DNA of 64,000 nt from Endomicrobiaceae bacterium (GCA_028711215.1 JAQTSO010000004.1:16333-80332); one strand, 5' to 3'; counted from the first letter of the stretch, positions 1 to 9,070 are shown. The notes: generated from the letters alone by a model not told the origin. Numbers and translations are program-made.

Positions 1-67
1 AAATTTTTGCCTTGTATAAATTTAAAATAATCTCAAAACTCCTATTTCTGATAAACTCTCGACTTTG

Positions 68-81
68 CTAGGTATACCTAG
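68..81. repeat. 14-bp perfect palindrome
   Basis: CTAGGTATACCTAG equals its own reverse complement. The flanks (CTTTG at 63-67 and CAAAAG at 84-89) extend the dyad with a two-base bulge, so it could be a hairpin or an operator-like site. It lies downstream of the outer-membrane protein gene and its terminator, in a stretch with no gene. I did not see a second copy in the window. Function unknown. Confidence 0.5.
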
Positions 82-201
82 TTCAAAAGAAAATTAAAAA
101 TCTTCTTCGTTTTGCTACGCAATCCGCCCAAAATCACAAAACTGCGTTCAATTTTTAAAAATATTAACAATATAATACTTACAAATTAATTACAACTAAA
201 A

Positions 202-239
202 TAAAAAAAAGCCGACATATTTATTATGTCGGCTTTTTT
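202..239. terminator. Bidirectional intrinsic terminator after the outer-membrane protein gene
   Basis: A 9-bp perfect stem (211-219 with 225-233, GCCGACATA/TATGTCGGC) has a 5-nt loop and is flanked by an A-run on the left and a T-run on the right. It can therefore terminate transcription in either direction. It lies about 20 bp past the stop codon of the minus-strand gene that ends at 260. Confidence 0.9.
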
Positions 240-259
240 ATTTTGTTCTTTAAGTTTTC

Positions 260-1105
260 TTAGAAATCAAATCCGTAATACATATTAAGACTTAAAATGC
301 TTATATTCTGATCTTTTAGTGAATCAGGTTCATTACCGTCAATGCCTGAAGCTGTATATCTAATTTCTGCACCTGTCAAATTCCCTGTTTGAGTTCTCCA
401 GTTTGTACCTATACCGATTACATAACATCCACCGCTTCCTGATGCGCTAACACTTTCATTATTTACTGTAAGCGTATATGATGCACTTCCGAATCCTATA
501 CCAATAGGAATATAAAATCTTGCCTCTTCTTTAGGATTATTCAAATATATATGTGTCAAAAGCAGAAAATTTGCAAAAACAGTCGATTGATTTACGTCAA
601 AGTATGAATTTGAATCAGTTTTTGGCAACATTAAATCAAGACCGAATTCACCACCAACAGCAATATAATCTGACAGAAAATGTAAATATGTAGCACCTAA
701 TTCAATAGTTAAAGTACCCCAACTCATATCTAAAGGCTCAGAGCTCGGAAGATATATTTTTCCATCCGGACTGTTTAAAGGCATAGCCAAACCTAATCTG
801 CCGTAAAGAATATTAGATCCTTTTTTCAACTCTTTTTTTACAACCGGTTTTGGCACTACTGGTGATGCAACAGGAGCAGCTGGTTGCGGAGTAACAGCCG
901 GTGCTTGTACTGCAGAAGGCGTAGTTGGCTGTTGGTTTATAATTGTTGTAGTTTCATTTCCTAATTTGTCCGTTTCGATAATTGTTTTTTTTAGTTCGTT
1001 TCCCTGTGCATCTTTTTCAATAACTGTCTTTGTTGCAGCTTCCAATTTTGCAAAAACAAAAACGACCAACAACAAAATACAAAAAACTTGTAATGTTTTT
1101 TTCAT
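260..1105 (-). CDS. Outer-membrane beta-barrel (porin-like) protein
   Basis: A secreted protein of about 281 residues. A Sec signal peptide (MKKTLQVFCILLLVV, ending near KLEA) is followed by a short charged segment with two related copies of a K-T-x-I-E-x-D-x-x-G-N-E pattern, a Pro/Ala/Val-rich linker, and a C-terminal region of alternating hydrophobic strands ending in Phe. That ending is typical of outer-membrane barrels recognised by BAM. The start at 1105 is preferred over an upstream in-frame ATG at 1159: AGGG lies about nine bases before it, and a strong promoter (1151-1179) would start transcription near 1144, downstream of the longer start. No close family is recognised. The protein could be a structural barrel anchored by its linker or a small porin. 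Confidence 0.72.
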   Translation of the reverse strand: MKKTLQVFCILLLVVFVFAKLEAATKTVIEKDAQGNELKKTIIETDKLGNETTTIINQQPTTPSAVQAPAVTPQPAAPVASPVVPKPVVKKELKKGSNILYGRLGLAMPLNSPDGKIYLPSSEPLDMSWGTLTIELGATYLHFLSDYIAVGGEFGLDLMLPKTDSNSYFDVNQSTVFANFLLLTHIYLNNPKEEARFYIPIGIGFGSASYTLTVNNESVSASGSGGCYVIGIGTNWRTQTGNLTGAEIRYTASGIDGNEPDSLKDQNISILSLNMYYGFDF

Positions 1106-1150
1106 GTTTTCATCCCTTTGAGTAAATTTAATTGCAAACACATGAGGTAG

Positions 1151-1179
1151 ATTGTACATTAGATTTTAAAAATTATCAA
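1151..1179 (-). promoter_or_regulatory. Promoter of the outer-membrane protein gene
   Basis: Read on the minus strand the site is TTGATA, 17 bases, TACAAT: one mismatch from the -35 consensus and one from the -10 consensus, with ideal spacing. It predicts a 5' leader of about 39 nt before the ATG at 1105. Confidence 0.75.
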
Positions 1180-1370
1180 TACAAATAAATTTTAGACATT
1201 TTTCTTTTGCTTACTTTTTAATTATTACAAATTTTTGTAGAATGATTTTGAAATGAATACTAAAAAACTGCATTAATAAAAGCCATAATATTTTTACATT
1301 TCATGGTCATTTACATTATATGCCATCAGTTTTATCCTATTTACAAAATTTTGGGTTTTTATTTGCTATC

Positions 1371-1428
1371 GGGGGCTGTTTTTGGTCAAAAGGGAATGGA
1401 ACACCGGCTCCATGGGCTTCCACCACCA
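1371..1428 (+). ncRNA. GC-rich tRNA/tmRNA-end-like element (function unknown)
   Basis: A 58-nt GC-rich island in very AT-rich surroundings. The 5' end GGGGGCU (1371-1377) pairs with GGCUUCC (1415-1421) as a 7-bp acceptor-like stem with three G-U pairs. A 5-bp hairpin (1396-1400 with 1409-1413) sits one base before the 3' arm, in the place of a T-arm. The 3' end reads A-CCA-CCA. The 5' bases GGGGGCTGTTTTTGG resemble the start of tmRNA. Against this, the 8-nt loop ACACCGGC lacks the conserved TTC-A of a T-loop, and no tag-coding part is present. It may be a degenerate tmRNA or tRNA-like relic, or chance. Confidence 0.3.
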
Positions 1429-2120
1429 TCAAACTAGTTATAGAATATTCATTATGATATATTTGTGCTTAAAAGCTAAAAATCCGTTTTGGTGAAAATA
1501 CAAATACATACAATAACAAATGATAAGCTAGTCACAATGTGAATTCCAATAAAACTATACCATAAATAATATAATTTATTGCTTTAACATTAATAACACC
1601 CGTATACTAACACAAATTATACCAAATACAATATAATAAAATATTCAGTAATAATTATAATCCTACAAACAATCTATCAAGTTTTGCAAAATTACCAATC
1701 ATATCAGTTTAATCCGGAAAGTAATGGAGAATTTTTGACACTTAAGTTATACTTTACCATTCAAATTTTCTATTTTTGGCTAATCAAAACACATATGATC
1801 TGCAAAATTCATAAACTCCAAAAGCTACCTAAATCTTTTGATATGAATTTTAACAAAACTTCAATATCTGACCAAAAGGGCTCATTTCAATCAACAAAAA
1901 CAATCAAAATTTTCAGCAAAAAAGCAGGAAAACAACTTTTATCAAAATCTATATCAACAACCATGTGAATGCTAATGTATAACTGTTAAAATAAAATATC
2001 AATTTGATTGAAATTTATACTTATAATTAAGAATAATCACTCTGTACTTAATAAATTACTTCAATGTTAACCGTTTCTCAAAACACCCTATCAACTTAAC
2101 ATAATATATCTTATCGGAAC

Positions 2121-2295
2121 TGATTTTTTAAGCATTTTTTATGATTTTTGGCAAAAATTTTAATTTTTTTAGATTTTATTTTTTAGATTTTTTTAATTTA
2201 ATGCTTTTAATGATTTTAGATTTTTTTTGAAAGATTTAAATTTTTTATGATTTTATTAAATTTTAATTTTTCACAAAATCATAATTTTTGAAAAA
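2121..2295. repeat. T-rich low-complexity tract
   Basis: About 175 bp in which the plus strand is dominated by T-runs separated by short spacers such as AGA, ATG and AAT, with TTTTAGATTTT-like units recurring several times. It does not look coding. The strong strand asymmetry would favour DNA bending or unwinding, but I see no DnaA-box cluster nearby that would support an origin. Confidence 0.55.
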
Positions 2296-2512
2296 AGCCA
2301 AGGGTTTAAAAATTTTAATAAAAGTATGGTTAAATATTCATTTTATTAAAAAAAAACCGGCAAACAAAAATAAGACATTATCAAATTTAACCGGATTTTG
2401 ATAAAAAACCCCTTTAAAAAAGCCTAGTGTCTGTCTTATAAAATTGATTTTAAAAAAACCTAGAAGGACTGAATTTTACTAAAAAAATTGAAAAGAAATT
2501 ATAAATATTGGG

Positions 2513-3163
2513 TTATTTTTTTAAATAACTTAATATTTCAGCAGGATTTTTAGCTATAAAAGTCGGAGAATTTGATTTAATTTTTTCAATAGAAGAATAA
2601 CCGTATAATACGGCAATCGTTGAAATACCAGCCGATTTACCGGCTAAAACATCATTTACACCATCTCCTACCATACAAACATGCTCTTTTTGGGTATTGA
2701 ATTCGTTGATTATTGAATTTATCGGCAAACAACTGGGTTTCTTTTCCGAGAAAGTATCCCCCCCATAAATTTTGGCGAAATATTTTCTTAAACCTAAGTT
2801 TTCTACAATTTTTCTGGAATAAATTTCTGTTTTATTGGATAGAATAACCTTATTTACATCCTTTAAAGCTTCCAGTAATTCAATAATACCGTCGTAAACA
2901 ACTGTAGTATCAACTAAATGGATTGCATAGTATTCATTAAATTGCAAGAACGCATCTTGTTTTTCAGACTCGGCTATATCAGGCAAAACAGAATCTAATA
3001 ATCTCCTGATACCACTGCCAAGATAAGAAGCGACCTCCAATGGTGAGAGGTCGCTAAATCCATACTTTTGTCTTATAAAATTTACAGCCAGTGTTAAATC
3101 ATACTTAGAATCAACTAAAGTCCCATCTAAATCAAATATCACCAACTCTATTTTTTTCGTCAT
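2513..3163 (-). CDS. HAD-family phosphatase, phosphoglycolate phosphatase-like
   Basis: A cytoplasmic Mg2+-dependent phosphatase of the haloacid dehalogenase superfamily, 216 residues, with the C1-type helical cap usual for Gph/PGP enzymes. Motif I is DLDGT at residues 11-15 (Asp11 nucleophile, Asp13 acid/base), motif II is SNK at 109-111, motif III is the Lys pair before Pro143, and motif IV is GDGVND at 166-171. It lies 20 bp downstream of the alpha-glucan phosphorylase gene on the same strand, so the two are probably co-transcribed. That context suggests a sugar-phosphate substrate as readily as 2-phosphoglycolate. The exact substrate cannot be read from sequence. Confidence 0.85.
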   Translation of the reverse strand: MTKKIELVIFDLDGTLVDSKYDLTLAVNFIRQKYGFSDLSPLEVASYLGSGIRRLLDSVLPDIAESEKQDAFLQFNEYYAIHLVDTTVVYDGIIELLEALKDVNKVILSNKTEIYSRKIVENLGLRKYFAKIYGGDTFSEKKPSCLPINSIINEFNTQKEHVCMVGDGVNDVLAGKSAGISTIAVLYGYSSIEKIKSNSPTFIAKNPAEILSYLKK

Positions 3164-3183
3164 AATCTTGTTGTTTTATACTA

Positions 3184-5790
3184 TTAAAACCACTTAATCA
3201 AACCCGGAATATGTTCAATAATTCCAAGATATTGCGGAACTACTCTGACTGTATAACCACAATGTCCGACTTTATTTGTATCTATTTCAACTTCATAAAT
3301 ATAAGAACCGTCATTTTCTTTAGAAACCATTGTCATATTAAGATATTCTTCATCACTCATGACATGTTTTGAATCTAAATAGCCCACGCACAACTGCACA
3401 AAAACATCTTCATTACTTATTTGACCTAAAAATACTTTTGCACTTAGTTTCATTTTATCTCTAATTTTAACATTGTAACCGTTTATGCTGTCGGACATGT
3501 TTGCAATAGAAACTTTTGGCCAGTTAGATTCAATTTTATCCTGCCATACAGTCTTTTTCTTGGCAATTTCAAAATTATTTTCCTGCATTTTAATTGTATC
3601 AATCATAGACGGAATATAAAAATTCTTTGTGTATTCCTCTATCATTCTGTTTGTATTAAACATAGGTCCGATTGTTTGCATACAATTTTTCATTTTTTGA
3701 ATCCAGCCTCTTGGCAAATTATCTTGACCTCTCTTATAAAATAAAGGAACAATTTCCTTTTCTAACATTTCATACATAGACCTGCTTTCAACTTCATTTT
3801 GATATTCTAAGTCCGGATATGTTTCGGTTGAGCCTATAATCCAACCATTGTCTCCGTTATATCCTTCACACCACCAACCGTCCAAAACGCTGAAATTCAG
3901 TATTCCGTTAACTGCTGCTTTCATACCGCTTGTTCCTGAAGCTTCTTCCGGTCTTAACGGATTATTTAGCCAAACATCAACACCCTGCACCAAATAATGA
4001 GCAACATTCATATCATAATCTTCCAAAAATACAATTTTAAATCTCAGTTCCGGATCTGAAGCAAGTTTTATAATACTTTTTATAATTTCTTTTCCCTTTT
4101 CGTCTCTTGGATGTGCTTTGCCTGCAATAATAATTTGAACCGGCATTTCTTTATTTAACAGGATTTTTCTTATTCTATTCAAATCCCTGAATATCAAATT
4201 TCCCCTCTTATATGTAGCAAATCTTCTTGCAAAACCTATTGTTAATGCTTCAGGATCTAATATCTCATCTGCATACTTTATAGCCTGCTTAGAAAGACCT
4301 CTTCTGTCTAACTGAACTTTTAGCCTTTGTCTTGCAAATGCTACCAATCTTTCTTTCCTTCTCTCATGACTTCTCCAAAGTTCAGCATCAGGTATATTTG
4401 CAACTCGTTGCCATAAAGTCTGGTCAGCCGGTTCATCTTTCCAATCACTGCCCATATATCTGTCAAACAAACCCGCAAACTCATAAGACAGCCATGAATT
4501 AGTATGAATACCATTAGTTATATGCGTAATCGGTATTTCTTTTCTTGGTACTTCAGGCCAAATATTCTGCCACATTTGTCTTGATACAGTTCCATGTAAC
4601 CGGCTTACACCATTTGCTTTTCCGCATGCCTTAAGTGCTAATATTGTCATAGAAAAATCTTTTTCATATGTTTCAACTTTGAAATCTCTTCCAAAACTCA
4701 AAAATTGTTCTTTGGATAAACCCAAATGTTTATATAATGGTTCAAAATACGGAGATACAAGATTTGGAGCAAAAACTTCATTTCCGGCAGGTACCGGAGT
4801 ATGTGTTGTAAATACACATGTTGCCTTTACAATTTTTTGCGCTTCCTTAAATGATAATTTTTTATCATCCATTAAAATTCTGATTTTTTCCAGAAGTAAA
4901 AATGCTGAATGTCCTTCATTTATATGAGTAACTGACGGATCTATATTTAAAACTTTTAAAACTTGCATACCGCCGACACCCAAAAGTTTTTCCTGCTTTA
5001 TTCTCATTTCTTTATCACCGCCGTAAAGTTCTCCGGTAATTAGTCTGTCTTCCGGTGAATTTTCCTGGCAGTCTGTATCAAGCAAATATAAAGAAACCCT
5101 GCCTACTTTTACTTTCCAAATTCTTGCATAAACTTTTGGAGATGAAGGAAGAGAAATCATTATCAAAAGTGCAGAACCGTCTTCTTTTGTCAACAATTGC
5201 ATTGGCATACGGTAGAAATGATTTATTGCGTATTCTTCCATTTGCCATCCGTCATTGGTTAGATATTGCTTAAAGTACCCATTTCTGTATAATAAACCGA
5301 TACCAACAAGAGGAAGTCCCATATCACTGGCAGATTTTAAATGGTCTCCCGAAAGAACTCCTAAACCTCCGGAATATATAGGCAAACTTTCATGTATTGC
5401 AAACTCCATAGAAAAATAAGCTATTTTTTTATCTTTATACTCCGAAAAAGTTGAATCAAACCAGGTTGCCATTGTAAGATACTTATCCAAATTCTCTTTC
5501 ACTCTTTTCATATGGGATATAAAACTAATATCTTTTGATAACTCTTCAAAACGTGATTGACTGACTACACCAAGCATCGCCTTTGGATTATGATAAACAT
5601 CTTCCCACACGTCTCTATCCAATCTTCTGAATAATTCTATTGCATCACTATTCCAACACCACCATAAATTTTCAGTTATTTCAAGAAGATCTTTCAATTG
5701 TTCGGGTACTGTAGGAATAACAACAAAACCTTTTGCCTTTGTAGATACAAAAGTTTCTTGATTTTCGTTAAATAAATCTTTATCTATCAT
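3184..5790 (-). CDS. glgP: Alpha-glucan phosphorylase
   Basis: Releases glucose 1-phosphate from glycogen or maltodextrin by phosphorolysis, using pyridoxal phosphate. At 868 residues it matches the bacterial/archaeal (Thermotoga/Pyrococcus-type) GT35 subfamily, which carries an N-terminal DUF3417 region (roughly residues 15-125). Visible motifs are the substrate-channel stretch around HINEGHSAFLLLE, the HITNGIHTNSW segment, and the PLP-lysine region EASGTSGMKAAVNG. A C-terminal beta-rich extension follows the catalytic core. GGAG eight bases before the ATG and a promoter at 5834-5862 fix the start. It is first in a two-gene operon with the HAD phosphatase. No other glycogen genes lie in the window. 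Confidence 0.94.
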   Translation of the reverse strand: MIDKDLFNENQETFVSTKAKGFVVIPTVPEQLKDLLEITENLWWCWNSDAIELFRRLDRDVWEDVYHNPKAMLGVVSQSRFEELSKDISFISHMKRVKENLDKYLTMATWFDSTFSEYKDKKIAYFSMEFAIHESLPIYSGGLGVLSGDHLKSASDMGLPLVGIGLLYRNGYFKQYLTNDGWQMEEYAINHFYRMPMQLLTKEDGSALLIMISLPSSPKVYARIWKVKVGRVSLYLLDTDCQENSPEDRLITGELYGGDKEMRIKQEKLLGVGGMQVLKVLNIDPSVTHINEGHSAFLLLEKIRILMDDKKLSFKEAQKIVKATCVFTTHTPVPAGNEVFAPNLVSPYFEPLYKHLGLSKEQFLSFGRDFKVETYEKDFSMTILALKACGKANGVSRLHGTVSRQMWQNIWPEVPRKEIPITHITNGIHTNSWLSYEFAGLFDRYMGSDWKDEPADQTLWQRVANIPDAELWRSHERRKERLVAFARQRLKVQLDRRGLSKQAIKYADEILDPEALTIGFARRFATYKRGNLIFRDLNRIRKILLNKEMPVQIIIAGKAHPRDEKGKEIIKSIIKLASDPELRFKIVFLEDYDMNVAHYLVQGVDVWLNNPLRPEEASGTSGMKAAVNGILNFSVLDGWWCEGYNGDNGWIIGSTETYPDLEYQNEVESRSMYEMLEKEIVPLFYKRGQDNLPRGWIQKMKNCMQTIGPMFNTNRMIEEYTKNFYIPSMIDTIKMQENNFEIAKKKTVWQDKIESNWPKVSIANMSDSINGYNVKIRDKMKLSAKVFLGQISNEDVFVQLCVGYLDSKHVMSDEEYLNMTMVSKENDGSYIYEVEIDTNKVGHCGYTVRVVPQYLGIIEHIPGLIKWF

Positions 5791-5833
5791 ATTTTCATCT
5801 CCGTGTAGTGTGAGTATATTTGAGACATTATCT

Positions 5834-5862
5834 ATCGTATAAACTTATGTCTATTTTGTCAA
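5834..5862 (-). promoter_or_regulatory. Promoter of glgP
   Basis: On the minus strand the site is TTGACA, 17 bases, TACGAT: a perfect -35 and a four-of-six -10. The predicted start of transcription is about 38 nt upstream of the glgP ATG at 5790. Confidence 0.7.
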
Positions 5863-6176
5863 GAAAAATCCAAGCAAAAAAAACAAAATCTAAAGGAAAT
5901 ACTTTTAATTATATGTTTTGTTAAAATCGGCACAGGAATTTTAATTCTTTATTTTTGAAAAATACCCTATATTTTTGTCTTATCTGCAAAACAATCTATT
6001 GATTTATCATGTGTTTTTTGTAAACTATAATTAAAAGCTAATCTTATAAATTATATATAAGATTTTCATTATTAATTCCATAATAAATTTTTTGATGCTT
6101 TACAAATTAAACAAAAAAAAGTACATTATGTTTGTTAGCAGTAAAAATTTTAACATTTTTTTGTGGAGGTTTTACA
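5863..6176. other. Divergent intergenic region between glgP and the zinc-ribbon gene
   Basis: The glgP-zinc-ribbon gap holds the glgP promoter at its left edge and a candidate promoter for the plus-strand operon at 6099-6127. The bases between are AT-rich, and I see no riboswitch fold or conserved operator. Confidence 0.5.
6099..6127 (+). promoter_or_regulatory. Candidate promoter for the zinc-ribbon/tex/yajQ genes
   Basis: TTTACA, 17 bases, TACATT: one mismatch at -35 and two at -10, about 50 bp before the start codon at 6177. The position is sensible but the match is weaker than that of other promoters in the window. Confidence 0.5.
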
Positions 6177-6326
6177 ATGGCAGAAGCAAGATGCATGAAA
6201 TGTAAAAAACAAGTAGAAGTAAAAAACGCTGAAGAAACTATCATGAAAAATGGTATGAGAGCAGTTAAAGGCGTTTGCCCGGATTGCGGAACAAAAGTTT
6301 TCAAAATTCTTGGGAAAAGCAAATAA
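6177..6326 (+). CDS. Small zinc-ribbon protein (DUF5679-like)
   Basis: A 49-residue cytoplasmic protein with two CxxC pairs, Cys6/Cys9 and Cys34/Cys37, spaced to bind one zinc ion as a treble-clef-like ribbon. The segment KNGMRAVKGVCPDCGTKVFK is characteristic of DUF5679 proteins, whose role is not established. The start is the ATG at 6177, which has GGAGG six to ten bases upstream; a longer reading from 6132 lacks such a site. An intrinsic hairpin follows the stop, so much of its transcription probably ends before tex. Confidence 0.8.
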   Translation: MAEARCMKCKKQVEVKNAEETIMKNGMRAVKGVCPDCGTKVFKILGKSK

Positions 6327-6333
6327 ATTAAAT

Positions 6334-6377
6334 GGAGCTAACTATATAATATTAAATTTATATTGTTAGCTCCTTTT
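6334..6377 (+). terminator. Hairpin terminator/attenuator between the zinc-ribbon gene and tex
   Basis: A 9-bp perfect stem GGAGCTAAC (6334-6342) with GTTAGCTCC (6365-6373) is extended by weak A-T pairs toward a long AT loop and followed by TTTTCTATTT. The short T-run suggests partial termination, leaving some read-through into tex. Confidence 0.65.
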
Positions 6378-6411
6378 CTATTTACAATATTAAAAAAGGA
6401 CTTCCCCTATC

Positions 6412-8562
6412 ATGAGTGCTCAATCAATTATTAATTGGATATCAACCGATTTAAATATAAATACTGCTCAAGTTTCGGCCACGGCAAGTATGTTAGGAGA
6501 CGGAGATACTGTTCCTTTTATTTCAAGATACAGAAAAGAAAGAACAGGTAATCTCACAGAAACAGAAGTCAGGAACATCGCAGATAAACTGCAGTACTAT
6601 ATTGAAATTGAAACAAGAAAAGAAACAATCTTAAAAAGCATAGAAGAACAAAAAAAGTTAACTCCGGAACTTAAAACACAAATAGAAGAATGCAGAGAAA
6701 AACAAAAACTTGAAGACATTTACTTGCCTTTTAAACCCAAAAAAACAACAAAAGCAACTATTGCAAAAGAGAAAGGATTAGAACCGCTTGCAAATGAAAT
6801 ACTTGCCCAAACTATTTTGGTCGGCAAAGGCAACAGAGATGAAATAATTTCAAAATATTTAAATAAAGAAAAAGGTATTGAAACATCAAAACAAGCATTA
6901 GACGGCGCTATGGATATAATTGCCGAGCAAATATCCGATACCGCTTTAATCAGAGGTTTAATCAGGAATTTTATATTAAATACAGGTGTCATCAAGTCTA
7001 AAGTAAGAAAGGGGCTTGAAGACCAAAAAACAAAATTTGAAATGTATTATAATTATTCAGAACCTGTAAAAGCTATAGTTTCTCACAGAATTTTAGCTAT
7101 CAGAAGAGGTTCAAAAGAGGAAGTTTTATCTTGGAAAATAGAAGTAGATAATGAAGAAGCATTAAGTATAATTTCATCAAAAATTGTTAAAACAAATATG
7201 GCATTATTTTATCCTGAATTATTTACTGCTATGAAAAATGCATTTGAAAAATACATTTATCCGTCACTTCAGGTTGAAGTATTTTTAACAAAAATTGAAG
7301 AAGCAGATATAGAAGCAATAAAGGTCTTTGCTACAAATGCAAAAAATTTACTACTTGCTTCCCCTGCCGGACATAAAACAATAATGGGAGTTGACCCCGG
7401 TTTTAGAAGCGGCTGTAAAATCGTTGTTATCGACAGAATCGGTTCTTTCAGAGAATACAAAGCAATATTCCCGCATGAACCTATGTGCAAGTTTCAGGAA
7501 TCTCAGGAAATTATTGTTTCAATGATTAAAAAATACGGAGTTGAATTAATTGCCATAGGTAATGGGACTGCTTCAAAAGAAACAACACAGTTTATAAATA
7601 AAGTTTTAAAAAACAATAACCTCACCGCAAAAGCTGTTATCGTCAGTGAAGCAGGGGCTTCTGTTTATTCAGCTTCCCCTCTTGCCGTCAGTGAATTTCC
7701 GGATTTAGATGTAACAGTCAGAGGATCAATAAGTATAGCCAGAAGATTGCAAGATCCTCTTGCAGAACTTGTAAAAATAGATCCGAAGTCAATAGGTGTC
7801 GGTCAATACCAGCATGATGTTAATCAAACTCATTTAAAAAAGAATTTGGATGATACGGTTGAATCGTGCGTAAATTATGTCGGAGTTAATCTAAACTCTG
7901 CATCTGCCGAGCTTCTAAGTTATGTTGCAGGTATCGGAAAACTTGCCGCTAAAAATATTGTACAATACAGAACAAAAGTCGGATTATTTAATAATAAGAA
8001 TGAATTGTTGGACGTTGCAGGACTTGGACCAAAAACTTTTACTCAATCAGCGGGTTTTTTAAGAATACCAAAAGGGGATCATCCTCTGGATAATTCCGCT
8101 ATACATCCTGAAAATTATGTTATAGTTGAAAAAATGGCAAAAGATTTATCTATTCCTTCTGAAGAATTAGTAGGTAATGTTTCATTGGTATCAAAAATAA
8201 ATATGAAAGATTATGTAACTGATACTGTTGGAACCCTGACATTAAATGATATAATTGCAGAATTAAAAAAACCGGGTGTTGATCCTAGAAAAGATTTTTC
8301 TTCTACAGAGTTTAGTTCTGAAATAAATTCTATTGATGACTTAAAAGAGGATATGGTTTTGGACGGCACAGTAACAAATGTAACAAATTTCGGGGCTTTT
8401 ATTGATATAGGTGTGCATCAGGACGGGCTTGTTCATATATCCAAGTTAAGTGACAAATTTATTACAAACCCGCATGAAGTGGTATCAGTCGGAGAAACTG
8501 TAAAAGTAAGAGTTCTTAAAATTGATGCAGAACTTTCAAGAATCAGTTTAGAAAAAATTTAG
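6412..8562 (+). CDS. tex: Tex, S1-domain RNA-binding transcription accessory protein
   Basis: Tex is a conserved nucleic-acid-binding protein implicated in transcription and stress tolerance; its exact job is still unclear. The 716-residue product has the family order: N-terminal helical Tex domain, a YqgF/RNase H-like domain (MGVDPGFRSGCKIVV near residue 325), tandem helix-hairpin-helix elements (LLSYVAGIGKLAAKNIVQYR and a second GLGPKTF copy), and a C-terminal S1 RNA-binding domain (DGTVTNVTNFGAFIDIGVHQ). Length is normal for the family. AAAGGA lies upstream of the ATG. yajQ follows 10 bp after the stop with its own strong ribosome-binding site. Confidence 0.95.
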   Translation: MSAQSIINWISTDLNINTAQVSATASMLGDGDTVPFISRYRKERTGNLTETEVRNIADKLQYYIEIETRKETILKSIEEQKKLTPELKTQIEECREKQKLEDIYLPFKPKKTTKATIAKEKGLEPLANEILAQTILVGKGNRDEIISKYLNKEKGIETSKQALDGAMDIIAEQISDTALIRGLIRNFILNTGVIKSKVRKGLEDQKTKFEMYYNYSEPVKAIVSHRILAIRRGSKEEVLSWKIEVDNEEALSIISSKIVKTNMALFYPELFTAMKNAFEKYIYPSLQVEVFLTKIEEADIEAIKVFATNAKNLLLASPAGHKTIMGVDPGFRSGCKIVVIDRIGSFREYKAIFPHEPMCKFQESQEIIVSMIKKYGVELIAIGNGTASKETTQFINKVLKNNNLTAKAVIVSEAGASVYSASPLAVSEFPDLDVTVRGSISIARRLQDPLAELVKIDPKSIGVGQYQHDVNQTHLKKNLDDTVESCVNYVGVNLNSASAELLSYVAGIGKLAAKNIVQYRTKVGLFNNKNELLDVAGLGPKTFTQSAGFLRIPKGDHPLDNSAIHPENYVIVEKMAKDLSIPSEELVGNVSLVSKINMKDYVTDTVGTLTLNDIIAELKKPGVDPRKDFSSTEFSSEINSIDDLKEDMVLDGTVTNVTNFGAFIDIGVHQDGLVHISKLSDKFITNPHEVVSVGETVKVRVLKIDAELSRISLEKI

Positions 8563-8572
8563 GAGGTTTCAA

Positions 8573-9070
8573 ATGGCCAGTACATTTTCGTTTGACGTTG
8601 TTTCAGAAGTAAATTTCATGGAAGTTGACAATGCTATAAACCAGGCTCAAAAAGAACTTTCACAAAGATTTGATTTTAAAGGTTCAAAATCATCAATAGA
8701 TTATAATAAAACTGATAAAAAAATAACTTTGATTGGCGATGATGATTTTAAATTAAAAGCTCTTATAGACATTGTGGAAGGTAAATTTGCCAAAAGAGGC
8801 GTATCTCTTAAAACATTAACATACAAACCAAAAGAACAGTCATTTGAAGGTACAGTAAGACAGGTTATTGAACTTATCAGCGGATTACCGGCAGATAAGG
8901 CAAAAGAATTATCAAAACTTATTAAAAATTCAAAAATAAAAGTTAATACACAGATAGACGGTTCAAAAGTTAAGGTTTCATCGGCAAAAAAAGATGATTT
9001 GCAGGCAGTCATTACATATTTGAAAACTGCAAACTTCTCACTACCTTTGCAATTCACTAATTACCGCTAA
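8573..9070 (+). CDS. yajQ: YajQ-family nucleotide-binding protein
   Basis: A 165-residue cytoplasmic protein of the YajQ/UPF0234 family, built from two ferredoxin-like RRM-type halves. Family hallmarks are the N-terminal SFDVVSEVNFMEVDNA segment, QRFDFKGSKSSI, and the closing LPLQFTNYR. In Xanthomonas a member binds cyclic di-GMP and acts as a transcription co-regulator; whether this one does is unknown. AGGAGG sits seven bases before the ATG, and the gene directly follows tex. A bidirectional terminator closes the operon. Confidence 0.93.
   Translation: MASTFSFDVVSEVNFMEVDNAINQAQKELSQRFDFKGSKSSIDYNKTDKKITLIGDDDFKLKALIDIVEGKFAKRGVSLKTLTYKPKEQSFEGTVRQVIELISGLPADKAKELSKLIKNSKIKVNTQIDGSKVKVSSAKKDDLQAVITYLKTANFSLPLQFTNYR

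Larger units (their letters stand above)
1180..2512. other. 1.3-kb stretch without a recognisable gene
   Basis: No ORF here has a convincing start or protein-like composition. The stretch holds a GC-rich tRNA-like island (1371-1428), a very T-rich tract (about 2121-2295), and a 14-bp direct repeat with one mismatch (2414-2427 and 2450-2463, TTAAAAAAGCCTAG type). The rest is featureless AT-rich sequence. For a genome this tightly packed, 1.3 kb is an unusually long gap, so it may be a decayed locus or an untranslated RNA region. Confidence 0.6.

Noticed and set aside
1684..1968. 94-codon plus-strand reading frame in the long intergenic gap
   Set aside because: It starts at TTG without a ribosome-binding site, has no recognisable family, and its composition looks like translated AT-rich noncoding DNA.
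1371..2100. A complete tmRNA gene starting at 1371
   Set aside because: No tag reading frame ending in A-A-stop, no downstream T-loop (TTCRA) and no matching 3' acceptor were found in the next 700 bp, so only a tRNA-like element is recorded.
2121..2295. T-rich tract as a replication origin
   Set aside because: There is no cluster of DnaA boxes, no dnaA/dnaN neighbour, and the flanking genes are not typical of an origin.
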